A DNA stretch of 38,069 nucleotides from UBA1189 sp045544835 (GTDB lineage: Bacteria; Bacteroidota; Bacteroidia; Bacteroidales; Bacteroidaceae). The notes under the pieces are model-generated. The model ran no database searches. It saw nothing but the letters and a program-made list of their open reading frames with translations, and was not told where the DNA came from. Of this stretch, positions 8,330 through 17,188 are shown piece by piece (the first letter of the stretch is position 1; each line of letters opens with the position of its first letter). Where the stretch lies: positions 1 to 38,069 of the forward strand of contig JAZPZS010000100.1 of the NCBI GenBank assembly GCA_045544835.1, given 5' to 3'. The translations under genes were made by a program, and so were the position numbers.

Positions 8330-8887
8330 TCACGCTTCATTATCCCTTTTACCCTCCTCAAAGAAACTGAAATGCACGCTTCCATAGACACGTTCCTGCA
8401 CGAAGTTAGGGTGTGAGGCAAAGCTATGTTCCTTCCCATGTTCAAGTACAAGAAGACCGTTCGGTGCCAGAAGGCCACCATAAATAATCAAGTCGGGCAG
8501 TTCGGCCAACCGAGGCAAAGCATAAGGAGGATCGGCGAAGATTAAATCAAAGGTATCACTGCATTTTTCGATATAACGGAACACATCGGTTCGCAAAGGC
8601 AACCAATTAGCCTCCTTAAGTTGTTCCTTTACCTTATATATAAAGGCATGGTGCGACGGCTCGCGCTCCACTGAGATGACACGACCACATCCACGCGACA
8701 CCAACTCCAGGCTAATACTCCCCGTGCCGGCAAAAAGATCAAGGACATTGACACACTCCTCAAAGTCAACAATGTTCGTGAGTACATTGAAGAGGTTTTC
8801 CTTGGCAAAGTCCGTAGTAGGACGTGCCTTGAAGGTACGTGGTACCTCAAAGGTGCGCCGTTTATATTTTCCACTGATTACTCGCAT
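8330..8887 (-). CDS. rsmD: 16S rRNA (guanine(966)-N2)-methyltransferase
   Basis: RsmD methylates G966 of 16S rRNA with S-adenosylmethionine during 30S assembly. The 185-residue protein begins MRVISGKYKRR, followed by RPTTDFAKENLFNVL, the classic family opening. The SAM-binding motif I is seen as VLDLFAGTGSISLELVSRG (about 48-66). The catalytic motif IV is FADPPYA near 115. Its first 10 bases overlap the end of the DUF3822 gene, so the two are translated together. Confidence 0.95.
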   Translation of the reverse strand: MRVISGKYKRRTFEVPRTFKARPTTDFAKENLFNVLTNIVDFEECVNVLDLFAGTGSISLELVSRGCGRVISVEREPSHHAFIYKVKEQLKEANWLPLRTDVFRYIEKCSDTFDLIFADPPYALPRLAELPDLIIYGGLLAPNGLLVLEHGKEHSFASHPNFVQERVYGSVHFSFFEEGKRDNEA

Positions 8888-9690
8888 GCCACAAGGGTCT
8901 GAAGGTCAAAGGGCATCTCGCCTATACGAGCCAATTCCGTAGAATGGAACTCATCTGCGGGACGGATGACATGAATATGCTTAATAAATTTTTCCAATTC
9001 TTTGTTCAAAGTCTTGACTTTGCGTACATCACCTACCATATACAAGGCATCATCAAGCTGAGAAAGGCCTAGCATCTGCCAACTGTTGAGCATAAGATAC
9101 AATGCATCGTCCGTATTACGGCAAGCAAAGGTATTTACAAATAATGGTACGCCATTAGCAAAGCAGAGCAGATCGACACCTCGCTTGTTGAGATGTGCCA
9201 AACAGTATTTCCTTCTGTGAGCAAAGCTCTTCTCTGCAGCAAAATCCATAAGTGCACTTACCGAAGCATAAATCATTGCTTTGGGGAAACGTTCGGAGAT
9301 CAGTTGATACAATTGACGTTCCATGCCAAAAAGCACTACCGCTTGTTCATCGCCTACCAAATTGTGGAGTACAACAAGACTATCAGATACCAGCGGAAAG
9401 TTCTGTCTGTACAGTTCATCCTTATATGATTCGTCATAATATTCCTTTGGAACAATCGTATAGGCGGCCTCAGCCACAACAACATTGACCATAGCATAAG
9501 TATGCCTCAGCATATCGTTCTCCTGTAGAGCTGCTTTAAGGTTTGCCGTCAACGATTTAAGGGGGTCTATGCGGTAGGGAAGATAAGCATACTGTTCATC
9601 AGCCAAAGGATTGTGTACAGTAAAACAAAATCCATCCGTACTCAGACGGATGGATAATGTATAGTGCTTAGTGTGCTTGAAGTCAATCAC
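8878..9690 (-). CDS. DUF3822 family protein
   Basis: This 270-residue soluble protein is of the DUF3822 type, found upstream of rsmD in many Bacteroidales. Its function is unknown. The fold is thought to resemble the ASKHA/actin-like group (pilus-assembly PilM-like), which fits the repeated beta-rich starts such as HYTLSIRLSTDGFCFTVHN and RGVDLLCFANGVPLFVNTF; I treat that as inference. It overlaps rsmD by 10 bp. The 30-bp gap to the upstream gene suggests one minus-strand transcript. Confidence 0.75.
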   Translation of the reverse strand: MIDFKHTKHYTLSIRLSTDGFCFTVHNPLADEQYAYLPYRIDPLKSLTANLKAALQENDMLRHTYAMVNVVVAEAAYTIVPKEYYDESYKDELYRQNFPLVSDSLVVLHNLVGDEQAVVLFGMERQLYQLISERFPKAMIYASVSALMDFAAEKSFAHRRKYCLAHLNKRGVDLLCFANGVPLFVNTFACRNTDDALYLMLNSWQMLGLSQLDDALYMVGDVRKVKTLNKELEKFIKHIHVIRPADEFHSTELARIGEMPFDLQTLVACE

Positions 9691-9720
9691 AGGATCAGCG
9701 AGTTTGCTTTAACTAAGCGA

Positions 9721-10464
9721 TTACTCCCAGTTACCGGCATTATTATTACCAACCTCAGCATCACCCACCTTCAAGCCGGCATAACGTCCAAGCTCATTCT
9801 GAAGGTCTATGAGGTTGTTCAACTCATCCTTATTAATGCCTTCAAGGTAGGTGCGATAAGGAGTCTTAGCCTCAAAGAGGTAAAGTTTATTTCCCGATTT
9901 GCTGCTTGAGTCGCAACCTGTACGGAGTTCAAACTCTGCACCATTACCGAAAGGCACATAGCGCAAAGAGTCAGCGTTGAAGCCTTTGGGGTAGAGTGTA
10001 TCAAGAGCAAGCACCCACATCGTGTCACGGCTGAAGTAATACTCCTCTACCTCACCCTTTTTATTCAGTTTCACGAGCCCTGCATCCTCTGCCTCTTTCC
10101 ATTTCCTCTTAGCAACGGCAGGACGAGTAGCCTTACGGGCATCCTCAATAATCTTCATGGCCTTGCCCTCGGTCAAGCCATTTTCCAATTGTTTGTCGGT
10201 CAGTTCACCTACCTTCTTTACAAAGGGGAGGCTGTCATTCTTCACAAAAGCAATCAGTTCATCGAAGCTGTCGGTATACTGGCCCTTATTGAGGTCACGG
10301 AAAGCCACCTGTGCAGTACGAATATCAATGAGTCGAGCGATAATCTGCTTCTCTCTGGCTTCACGCACTTTACCGAAGTTGATCGATCCCATGATACTAC
10401 CTACGCATATGTATCCAAGACCGCATACACATAGCAACAAAACGATATTTACTAATTTTTTCAT
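9721..10464 (-). CDS. Membrane-anchored protein of unknown function
   Basis: This 247-residue protein has one N-terminal membrane segment (about residues 5-25, VNIVLLLCVCGLGYICVGS), then a soluble domain. After the membrane segment it reads VREAREKQIIARLIDIRTA and then NKGQYTDSFDELIAFVK. This helix followed by a Gly-Tyr turn resembles the N-terminal half of type II secretion pseudopilins, though no prepilin cleavage site or other secretion genes are visible. The start is taken at ATG 10464 (MKKLVNIV); the longer frame from 10500 adds 12 residues without family logic. A Ser-rich, Cys-containing stretch, TGCDSSSKSGNK, lies near 197. It is upstream of the DUF3822-rsmD pair. Confidence 0.75.
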   Translation of the reverse strand: MKKLVNIVLLLCVCGLGYICVGSIMGSINFGKVREAREKQIIARLIDIRTAQVAFRDLNKGQYTDSFDELIAFVKNDSLPFVKKVGELTDKQLENGLTEGKAMKIIEDARKATRPAVAKRKWKEAEDAGLVKLNKKGEVEEYYFSRDTMWVLALDTLYPKGFNADSLRYVPFGNGAEFELRTGCDSSSKSGNKLYLFEAKTPYRTYLEGINKDELNNLIDLQNELGRYAGLKVGDAEVGNNNAGNWE

Positions 10465-10497
10465 GTTTATATGATTTATTTGATTAATTTCGTGCTG

Positions 10498-10505
10498 CAA
10501 AAGTA
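10498..10505 (-). promoter_or_regulatory. Bacteroidota -7 element for the membrane-anchored protein gene
   Basis: On the minus strand TACTTTTG matches TAnnTTTG and lies 34 bp before the ATG at 10464. No clear -33 TTTG is seen at the usual distance. Confidence 0.5.
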
Positions 10506-10558
10506 AAACAAATAGTTTGAAAATACTATAAATAACCGTTTTTTTTCTTCACCTGAGG

Positions 10559-12034
10559 ATGATAAATAGTTTTCTGACGACAAAAATACGCGAATATTTC
10601 GGTTTTGACCCTACTACCGAACAATCCGAAGCCATAGAAATGATGGGCGAGTTCCTCATGTCGCGTCGGGGAATGGAGGTACTGCTTCTACGCGGCTATG
10701 CAGGCACAGGCAAGACAACGCTAGTGGGAGCACTTGTCAGAGCCCTCGTCTCCCTCAAGCAGTCCGTTGTGCTTATGGCTCCCACCGGACGTGCCGCTAA
10801 AGTATTCTCTAACTATTCAGGACACTCCGCCTACACCATTCACAAACGTATCTACCGACAAAAGTCGATAACCGACGATACCTCCTTCTCACTCAACACC
10901 AACCTTTCCAAACACACCCTATTCATCGTCGACGAGGCCTCCATGATTTCCAACGATGGTTTTTCCTCCTCGGTCTTCGGTACAGGCCGACTGCTCGATG
11001 ACCTCATCCAATATGTTTATTCAGGCGAGGGATGCCGCCTCCTGCTCATGGGCGACACGGCACAGCTACCTCCCGTAGGTGAAGAGGAGAGTCCAGCTCT
11101 CACTACAACCCTTCTCGAGGCATATGGTCTACACGTATTTGAGATAACACTCACACAGGTCATGCGTCAGCTTTCCAAGTCTGGCATCCTCTACAATGCT
11201 ACTCTAATTAGGGAAAAACTCACATCATTCCCGCATGGAAGTGCGATTAGCTCCACGAAGTTGGGATTCTCTCCCCTAGAAGAGTCAGAGGGAATTCACT
11301 TTCCCGACGTATGCCGCATCACTGGTGATGAGCTCATCGAATCACTCGAGACCTCCTACTCCCGTTGGGGAGCCGATGAGTGCATGATTATCTGCAGATC
11401 CAACAAACGAGCCAACATCTACAACCAAGGCATACGCAGCCGCATCCTCTATTATGAAGATGAGCTCACCACTGGCGAACGTCTGATGATTGTAAAGAAC
11501 AACTACTATTGGGTCGAACGTCTAGCCCCCACCCCATCTCCCCAGAAAGGGGATAAAGGGAGCCTCCCCCTCTCCTTCATCGCCAATGGCGATATTGCCG
11601 TGGTGCGCCGTGTACGCCGCACTCGCGAGCTCTACGGATTTCGCTATGCTGACGTACTCCTTACATTCCCCGATTACGATGACTACGAGATGGAAACCAC
11701 CATTTTACTCGACACGTTACATTCGGAGTCTCCATCCCTCACACGCGAAGAGAGCAACCGTCTGTTCGAGGCCGTCATGGAGGACTATGCACATATCACC
11801 CAAAAGAAGGAACGTTACAAACAGTTACGCGAAGACCCTCACTACAACGCCCTGCAAGTCAAGTACGCCTATGCCGTTACCTGCCACAAAGCCCAGGGTG
11901 GCCAGTGGAGCTGTATCTATCTCGACCAAGGCTACCTCCCGCCCGATACCTCTGTCGTCGACTATTACCGCTGGCTCTACACCGCCTTTACCCGGGCGAC
12001 CGAGCAAATCTACCTTGTCAACTGGAAAGAATGA
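10559..12034 (+). CDS. RecD-like ATP-dependent DNA helicase (AAA / UvrD_C_2)
   Basis: This 491-residue superfamily 1 helicase resembles the RecD2 type without the long N-terminal part. Walker A is LLRGYAGTGKTTLVGAL (about 41-57), the next motif is MAPTGRAAKVFS, and Walker B is LFIVDEASMIS (about 120-130). GDTAQLPPVGEEESP is motif III. The C-terminal UvrD_C_2 part has AYAVTCHKAQGGQWSCIYLDQ and YTAFTRATEQIYLVNW. It probably acts in DNA repair or recombination; no RecB/C partner is nearby. Residues about 322-339 (APTPSPQKGDKGSLPLS) are encoded by a G/C-rich repeat and look like an in-frame insertion just before the conserved FIANGDIAVV. The stop codon lies inside the following terminator stem. 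Confidence 0.9.
   Translation: MINSFLTTKIREYFGFDPTTEQSEAIEMMGEFLMSRRGMEVLLLRGYAGTGKTTLVGALVRALVSLKQSVVLMAPTGRAAKVFSNYSGHSAYTIHKRIYRQKSITDDTSFSLNTNLSKHTLFIVDEASMISNDGFSSSVFGTGRLLDDLIQYVYSGEGCRLLLMGDTAQLPPVGEEESPALTTTLLEAYGLHVFEITLTQVMRQLSKSGILYNATLIREKLTSFPHGSAISSTKLGFSPLEESEGIHFPDVCRITGDELIESLETSYSRWGADECMIICRSNKRANIYNQGIRSRILYYEDELTTGERLMIVKNNYYWVERLAPTPSPQKGDKGSLPLSFIANGDIAVVRRVRRTRELYGFRYADVLLTFPDYDDYEMETTILLDTLHSESPSLTREESNRLFEAVMEDYAHITQKKERYKQLREDPHYNALQVKYAYAVTCHKAQGGQWSCIYLDQGYLPPDTSVVDYYRWLYTAFTRATEQIYLVNWKE
11525..11575 (+). repeat. C-rich intragenic repeat in the helicase gene
   Basis: A C-rich stretch contains the hairpin CCCC-AGAAA-GGGG and then GGGAGCC. It is read in frame as Pro/Ser/Gly/Lys-rich residues. 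Repeats of this wording occur between genes of many Bacteroidota from general experience, so its presence inside a conserved domain suggests an in-frame insertion. Confidence 0.5.
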
Positions 12035-12066
12035 CAGAAGGCGACCCGCAGGTCGCCTTCTGTCAT
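12031..12066. terminator. Bidirectional terminator overlapping the helicase stop
   Basis: A perfect 16-bp stem (12031-12046 with 12051-12066, core AGAAGGCGACC/GGTCGCCTTCT) has loop CGCA. The helicase TGA (12032-12034) is within the left arm. The GH109 gene ends 22 bp beyond on the other strand, so the stem can serve both genes. Confidence 0.85.
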
Positions 12067-12087
12067 ATTCCATTCATTGCTTTGAGC

Positions 12088-13737
12088 TTATTTCTTTGTT
12101 TTCAAGCTCTCGGCAATCATAGCCTCAGCCTGTGCTACAGCAGCGCTATAAGCTTCTGTGGCAGCAGCCTTGTCAGCCTCGGGAGCAGCCTTCACGGCAT
12201 CGTAGAGAGCCCAGAGGTTACAAGCGGCAGTAGCCTCCTTCTGTGCAGCGGTGTAAGCAGCGGCAGCAGCTTCAGCGGCAGCCTCCTCCTCAGCGGGAGC
12301 ATAAGCGTGCTTGTATCCCTGTACGTCATTCCAGTGGCCACGTGTAAAGTCGGGGAAGGTCACAGCTGCGCAGTTGTTGTCCATAGAGATGGTGCCAAGT
12401 TCTGCAAGTGAACACCACTCAGCGAGGTCATATACGTCCATGTCGAGGGGAAGTCCATTCTGCAGGCAGTATACGAGACGTGCGTCCATGATGTAGTCCA
12501 TACCGCCATGTCCCATGTGACGACCCATTTCGCCATACTTGGTGAGGATGGGGTGGTAGTACTTCTTCTCGAGGGCAGCCTTCTGCTCGGCGTTGATGAA
12601 GCCGTGAGCGTTGAGGTTATCCACCTGAGGAGCATCTGTGCCCTTGAATACCTCGCCTGACAGCGCATACTCAGGTGTAGGATACTTGGTAGCGTAACCC
12701 TTGGTGCCGGTGAGCTTGAACAAGCGGTTGTAGGGCTGGGGAGTCATTACGTTGTGCTGGATTTCAACCACCTTTCCCTTAGCTGTGCGCATAAGAGTGG
12801 TAGTGTGGTCACCATTGCGGAATTCTGTGCATTCCTTGCCAGTCTTGTTCTCTACCCACTCCTTGCCTACGAAGCTCTCGGTATCCATAGCGGTAAGTGT
12901 TGTGAAACGGTCGCCACGGTGAATATTCATGCACTGTGCAACGGGGCCAAGGCCGTGAGTAGCATATACGTCGCCACGGTTCTCCATGTTGTAATTCATG
13001 CGCCAGTGGAGCTTGTCTACGTCGTTGTCGTTGGGATCAAGCCAGTAATAGTCCCAGAACCACTCGAGGCCGTGGATATAAGCGCCTTCAGCACGGATAA
13101 TCTCACCGAAGATTCCATCCTGTGCCATAGCGAGGGCGTTCATCTCATAGTAGTCATAGCAGCAGTTCTCGAGGATGAAGCAGTGGAGACGTGTCTGCTC
13201 AGAGAGGTTGATGAGCTCCCAGCACTGCTGGAGGTTCATGGCTGAGGGCACCTCGATGGCAGCGTGCTTACCGTTCTGCATGGCAAACTTAGCCACGGGG
13301 AAGTGGTGGTTCCAGTCTGTAGCGATATACACGAGATCGATGTCGTCGCGCTTGCAGAGCTCTTCATAGCCCTTTTCGCCAAAATAGATGTCGGCGGGTT
13401 TCAAGCCTTGTTCGCGGAGCGACTTCTGGCAAGCTTCTGCGCGGTTCTGCTCATAGTCGCAGAGAGCAACAACCTCCACGCCGGGGATGTGAGCGAAACG
13501 TGTCACAGCACCGGGGCCACGCATGCCGAGTCCTACGAAACCTACACGAACAGTCTCCAACTTGGGAGCGGTGAGGCCGAGTACGTGCTCCTGACCAGCA
13601 GGGCGCTCGGGAGTTTCAACTACGATTGTACCATTGTCCCAATGATACGCTGTACCATAAGGAGACACTTGCTGTTTCTGGCCGCAGCTAACGAGAAGCA
13701 CTGCCAACACCAGAGAGAAAATGTGTTTAACTTTCAT
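12088..13737 (-). CDS. GH109-like Gfo/Idh/MocA lipoprotein (alpha-N-acetylgalactosaminidase family)
   Basis: This 549-residue protein starts with a lipoprotein signal (LAVLLVSCGQKQQ; lipidated Cys about residue 19), so it is likely anchored in the cell envelope. An NAD-binding Rossmann domain follows: VRVGFVGLGMRGPGAVTRF (about 63-81), then VVALCDYEQNRAE and HAAIEVPSAMNLQQCWEL. The C-terminal part with FWDYYWLDPNDNDVDKLHWR, ATHGLGPVAQCMNIHRGDR and GHGGMDYIMDARLVYCLQNG is characteristic of GH109. These enzymes use tightly bound NAD to remove terminal alpha-GalNAc, as from blood-group A or mucin glycans. After about residue 475 there is an Ala/Glu-rich tail (AEEEAAAEAAAAAYTAAQKE) to the end, beyond the usual family length. 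The substrate is inferred from family only. Confidence 0.88.
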   Translation of the reverse strand: MKVKHIFSLVLAVLLVSCGQKQQVSPYGTAYHWDNGTIVVETPERPAGQEHVLGLTAPKLETVRVGFVGLGMRGPGAVTRFAHIPGVEVVALCDYEQNRAEACQKSLREQGLKPADIYFGEKGYEELCKRDDIDLVYIATDWNHHFPVAKFAMQNGKHAAIEVPSAMNLQQCWELINLSEQTRLHCFILENCCYDYYEMNALAMAQDGIFGEIIRAEGAYIHGLEWFWDYYWLDPNDNDVDKLHWRMNYNMENRGDVYATHGLGPVAQCMNIHRGDRFTTLTAMDTESFVGKEWVENKTGKECTEFRNGDHTTTLMRTAKGKVVEIQHNVMTPQPYNRLFKLTGTKGYATKYPTPEYALSGEVFKGTDAPQVDNLNAHGFINAEQKAALEKKYYHPILTKYGEMGRHMGHGGMDYIMDARLVYCLQNGLPLDMDVYDLAEWCSLAELGTISMDNNCAAVTFPDFTRGHWNDVQGYKHAYAPAEEEAAAEAAAAAYTAAQKEATAACNLWALYDAVKAAPEADKAAATEAYSAAVAQAEAMIAESLKTKK

Positions 13738-13817
13738 AATAAATTTATTAGAGTGATTGAATAGATTGTTTTAATTGTGTCTTTGCTAATTACACTTCAA
13801 GGTATCTGATTTTTCTG

Positions 13818-13849
13818 CAAAGATAGTGCAAGTCGGAAGAATAGCCAAA
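13818..13849 (-). promoter_or_regulatory. Promoter of the GH109 gene
   Basis: On the minus strand TTTG (13846-13849), 20 bp, then TATCTTTG (13818-13825): an exact Bacteroidota -33/-7 match. It lies about 80 bp before the start codon, leaving a long leader. Confidence 0.85.
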
Positions 13850-13944
13850 TTTATTTAATTATTTCTCTCCGCTCTTACCGTACAGCAGAGCCTCAGCGAA
13901 CTAAAATATTCCAAATTTTCCTCCCTCAATCAAAAAGAATAGTA

Positions 13945-13952
13945 TACCTTTG
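13945..13952 (+). promoter_or_regulatory. Bacteroidota -7 element for the EamA gene
   Basis: TACCTTTG matches TAnnTTTG 40 bp before the ATG at 13993. A -33 TTTG at the usual distance is not seen. Confidence 0.5.
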
Positions 13953-13992
13953 CATCCGTTTTTGATGTATCACCACCCAACCTTCACGATTT

Positions 13993-14895
13993 ATGTGGTT
14001 AGCCTTAGCTTTTCTTTCGGCCGCACTACTCGGTCTCTACGACGTAAGCAAGAAGCAAGCCTTGCGCGACAATGCAGTCATTCCCGTACTCTTCCTAAAC
14101 ACCATATTCTCATCGCTCATCTTCCTCCCCTTTGTGGTGCTTTCAGCTACCACTCCCCTACTCGACGGCACCCTACTATATGTACCCGTTTGTGGATGGG
14201 AGGTCCACCGCTACATCCTCGTCAAGTCATTCATTGTGCTCGGATCATGGATCTTCGGTTACTTCGGCATGAAGCACTTGCCCATCACTATCGTTGGTCC
14301 CATCAACGCCACACGCCCTGTGATGGTGTTGCTCGGTGCCCTGCTCCTCTTCGGCGAGCGTCTCAACACATGGCAATGGGGCGGCGTACTGCTCGCCATG
14401 GTCTCCTTCATGTTACTGAGTCGTAGCGGCCGCCGCGAAGGAATCCGCTTCAGCCACAACCGATGGATCTACTTCGTCATCCTTTCCTCATTGCTGGGTG
14501 CCGTGAGCGCGCTATACGACAAGTTCCTCATGCAACGGTTCGACAGCATGACGGTACAGGCGTGGTTTACCCTCTACCAATCGCTGATCATGGGTTTCGT
14601 GATGCTGCTATTGTGGTATCCCCACCGCCACCACACCACCCCTTTCCGTTGGTCATGGGCCATTCCACTGATATCGGTATTCCTCTCCTTGGCCGACTTT
14701 GCCTACTTCACCGCCCTAGCACAGGAAGGTTCACTCATCGCGATAGTTTCCATGGTACGCCGCAGTAGCGTAGTCGTGTCGTTCCTTTGTGGCGCACTCC
14801 TCTTTAGGGAGAAGAACCTGAAGAGCAAAGCGGCAGACCTAGTCCTTGTGATCCTCGGCATGCTGTGTCTCTACTGGGGCACTCAGGTATCATAA
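13993..14895 (+). CDS. EamA/DMT family transporter
   Basis: This 300-residue integral membrane protein has about ten hydrophobic segments in two repeated halves. Each half is an EamA domain of the drug/metabolite transporter superfamily. Recognisable parts are LALAFLSAALLGLYDVSKKQAL at the start, GPINATRPVMVLLGALLLFGERL closing the first half, and SMVRRSSVVVSFLCGALLFREKNLKSK closing the second. The cargo cannot be told from sequence. It sits upstream of panB by 135 bp in the same direction; that gap has a weak -7 box. Confidence 0.85.
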   Translation: MWLALAFLSAALLGLYDVSKKQALRDNAVIPVLFLNTIFSSLIFLPFVVLSATTPLLDGTLLYVPVCGWEVHRYILVKSFIVLGSWIFGYFGMKHLPITIVGPINATRPVMVLLGALLLFGERLNTWQWGGVLLAMVSFMLLSRSGRREGIRFSHNRWIYFVILSSLLGAVSALYDKFLMQRFDSMTVQAWFTLYQSLIMGFVMLLLWYPHRHHTTPFRWSWAIPLISVFLSLADFAYFTALAQEGSLIAIVSMVRRSSVVVSFLCGALLFREKNLKSKAADLVLVILGMLCLYWGTQVS

Positions 14896-14989
14896 TCTCT
14901 TTCACCATGAAGTCTTCCGTCAGACACAAAAAACCGCTCCACCAAGCAAATAATTCGCGGTATGCCGATGCCGTTTATTAATTAAATAT

Positions 14990-14997
14990 TAAATTTG
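14990..14997 (+). promoter_or_regulatory. Bacteroidota -7 element for panB
   Basis: TAAATTTG matches TAnnTTTG 33 bp before the panB ATG. A -33 box is not clear. Confidence 0.45.
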
Positions 14998-15030
14998 CGT
15001 TCTAAAACCAACTAAACAAAAGATAGTATT

Positions 15031-15849
15031 ATGGGATATATAAATGACGACAGACGCAAGGTGACCACCCACCGCCTGTCAGAGATGAAGAACCGTGGCG
15101 AAAAGATTTCAATGCTCACCTCATACGACTACACGATGGCCTCACTCGTCGACCGTGCAGGCATCGATGTCATCCTCGTAGGTGATTCCGCCTCCAACGT
15201 GATGGCCGGAAACGTGACAACACTCCCCATCACTTTGGATCAGATGATCTACCACGGCAAATCAGTTGTGAAGGCCGTACAGCGTGCTTTAGTCGTGGTC
15301 GACATGCCCTTTGGCACCTACCAAGCAAGCGACATTGAGGCGGTGAACAACGCCATACAGATGATGAAAATTACCCATGCCGACGCCCTCAAGCTCGAAG
15401 GCGGCGAGGAGATTCTACCTTCGGTGAAGCGCATATTGGCTGCAGGCATCCCCGTGATGGGTCATCTTGGACTGATGCCACAGTCTATCAATAAATTCGG
15501 CACCTACGCCGTACGTGCCAAAGGTAATGAGGAGGCCGAGAAGCTCATCCGCGACGCCCATTTGCTTGAGGAGGCAGGTTGCTTTGCCATCGTATTGGAG
15601 AAGATACCCGCTGCGCTGGCCCAACGCGTGGCATCAGAGCTTACCATCCCCGTCATCGGCATCGGAGCAGGCGGAGGGGTAGACGGACAAGTACTCGTAG
15701 TCTCCGACATGTTGGGCATGACCAACGACTTCAGCCCCCGCTTCCTACGGCGCTATGCCGATCTCTTCACCGTGGTTACCGAAGCTGTTGGCCACTACGT
15801 CGAAGATGTCAAGAGCGGCGACTTTCCTAACGAGAAGGAGCAATATTGA
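15031..15849 (+). CDS. panB: 3-methyl-2-oxobutanoate hydroxymethyltransferase
   Basis: PanB adds a hydroxymethyl group from 5,10-methylenetetrahydrofolate to 3-methyl-2-oxobutanoate, the first committed step of pantothenate (and so CoA) synthesis. The 272-residue protein shows KISMLTSYDYTMASLVDRAG (about 25-44), DVILVGDSASNVMAGNVTTL with the metal-binding Asp, and VVVDMPFGTYQ. Also present are ALKLEGGEE, PVMGHLGLMPQS and VIGIGAGGGVDGQVLV. All are standard. No panC or panD is adjacent. The start at 15031 gives the usual N-terminus. Confidence 0.97.
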   Translation: MGYINDDRRKVTTHRLSEMKNRGEKISMLTSYDYTMASLVDRAGIDVILVGDSASNVMAGNVTTLPITLDQMIYHGKSVVKAVQRALVVVDMPFGTYQASDIEAVNNAIQMMKITHADALKLEGGEEILPSVKRILAAGIPVMGHLGLMPQSINKFGTYAVRAKGNEEAEKLIRDAHLLEEAGCFAIVLEKIPAALAQRVASELTIPVIGIGAGGGVDGQVLVVSDMLGMTNDFSPRFLRRYADLFTVVTEAVGHYVEDVKSGDFPNEKEQY

Positions 15850-15913
15850 TGATTTGCGACCTATCGTGAACCAAGAGTAATCATTCGATTGTTAAAACTA
15901 TAAAATATCAAGC

Positions 15914-17176
15914 ATGAATACAAAAGTAAGACTGATTGTGATGAACTTCCTTGAGTTCGCCGTGTGGGGTGCCTATCTCACCTCTATGGGCGGTTACCTT
16001 GCCAAGGTGGGCCTGGCCGAGAATATCGGTTGGTTCTACTCCGTGCAGGGCTTTGTGTCGCTCTTCATGCCAGCGCTCATCGGTATCGTGGCCGACCGCT
16101 TTGTTCCTGCGCAGAAAATGCTCGGTATCAGCCATCTGTTGGCAGGTACTTTCATGGCATTGGCCGGATACATGGGCATGACGCATGGCGATAGCGTGAC
16201 GTTCGGCCAAATCTTCCCCCTCTACGCACTCAGCGTAGCGTTCTTCATGCCCACTCTGGGCCTGTCCAACTCGGTGTCCTACTCGGCGCTCGACCGTGCG
16301 GGACTCGACACCGTGAAGGCTTTCCCGCCCATCCGTGTGTTTGGCACCATCGGCTTCATCGTGTCGATGTGGATTGTCGACCTCATGGGCTTCCAGCATG
16401 GCTATGAGCAGTTCTTCGTGAGCGCCCTGTGGAGCGTGGTGCTCGGTGCCTATGCCTTCACCCTGCCTCCCTGTGCCGTGAACAAGGGCAAGAAGTCGGG
16501 CTCGATGATTGATGCCCTCGGCCTGCGTGCCTTCGCCCTGTTCAAGGAGAAGAAGATGGCCATTTTCTTCATCTTCTCCATGCTGCTGGGTGTGTCGTTG
16601 CAGATTACCAATGGCTATGCCAACCCCTTCATCTCGAGCTTTGCCGGCATCGCCGAGTATGCCGATTCGTTTGCCGTGGCCCATGCCAATATCCTGATAT
16701 CGCTCTCACAGATATCCGAGACGCTGTGTATCCTGCTCATCCCCTTCTGCCTGAAGCGCTTCGGCATCAAGAACGTGATGCTCATCGCCATGTTTGCTTG
16801 GGTGCTCCGCTTCGGCTTCTTTGCCGTGGGTAACCCCGGTAACGGTGTATGGCTATTTATACTTTCGATGATTGTGTATGGCGTGGCGTTCGACTTCTTC
16901 AACATTTCGGGTTCGCTCTTTGTTGATAAGGAGACCGACATGAACATCCGCTCCAGCGCCCAGGGCCTTTTCATCATGATGACTAATGGTTTCGGTGCCA
17001 CAGTGGGCACGCTGAGCGCCCAGGCGGTAGTCAATGCGGTGGTATACTCTAAGGACACCCCGATGGCACAGATGGCCGGATGGGAGACCGTATGGTACAT
17101 TTTTGCGGGCTATGCCCTCGTGGTAGCCATACTATTTGCGTTTATCTTCCGTTATAAGCATGTAAAGGAGAAATAA
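15914..17176 (+). CDS. Nucleoside:H+ symporter family MFS permease
   Basis: This 420-residue protein has twelve predicted membrane segments and the pattern of the nucleoside:proton symporter group (NupG/XapB type). It begins VRLIVMNFLEFAVWGAYLTSMG. The central part reads SYSALDRAGLDTVKAFPPIRVFGTIGFI, with a long central loop (about 189-205). The C-terminal half contains FFNISGSLFVDKETDMNIRSSAQGLFIMMTNG. It probably imports nucleosides across the inner membrane; the exact substrate is not shown. It lies 64 bp after panB and 12 bp before the DUF151 gene. Confidence 0.88.
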   Translation: MNTKVRLIVMNFLEFAVWGAYLTSMGGYLAKVGLAENIGWFYSVQGFVSLFMPALIGIVADRFVPAQKMLGISHLLAGTFMALAGYMGMTHGDSVTFGQIFPLYALSVAFFMPTLGLSNSVSYSALDRAGLDTVKAFPPIRVFGTIGFIVSMWIVDLMGFQHGYEQFFVSALWSVVLGAYAFTLPPCAVNKGKKSGSMIDALGLRAFALFKEKKMAIFFIFSMLLGVSLQITNGYANPFISSFAGIAEYADSFAVAHANILISLSQISETLCILLIPFCLKRFGIKNVMLIAMFAWVLRFGFFAVGNPGNGVWLFILSMIVYGVAFDFFNISGSLFVDKETDMNIRSSAQGLFIMMTNGFGATVGTLSAQAVVNAVVYSKDTPMAQMAGWETVWYIFAGYALVVAILFAFIFRYKHVKEK

Positions 17177-17188
17177 AGCAGATTCCAA

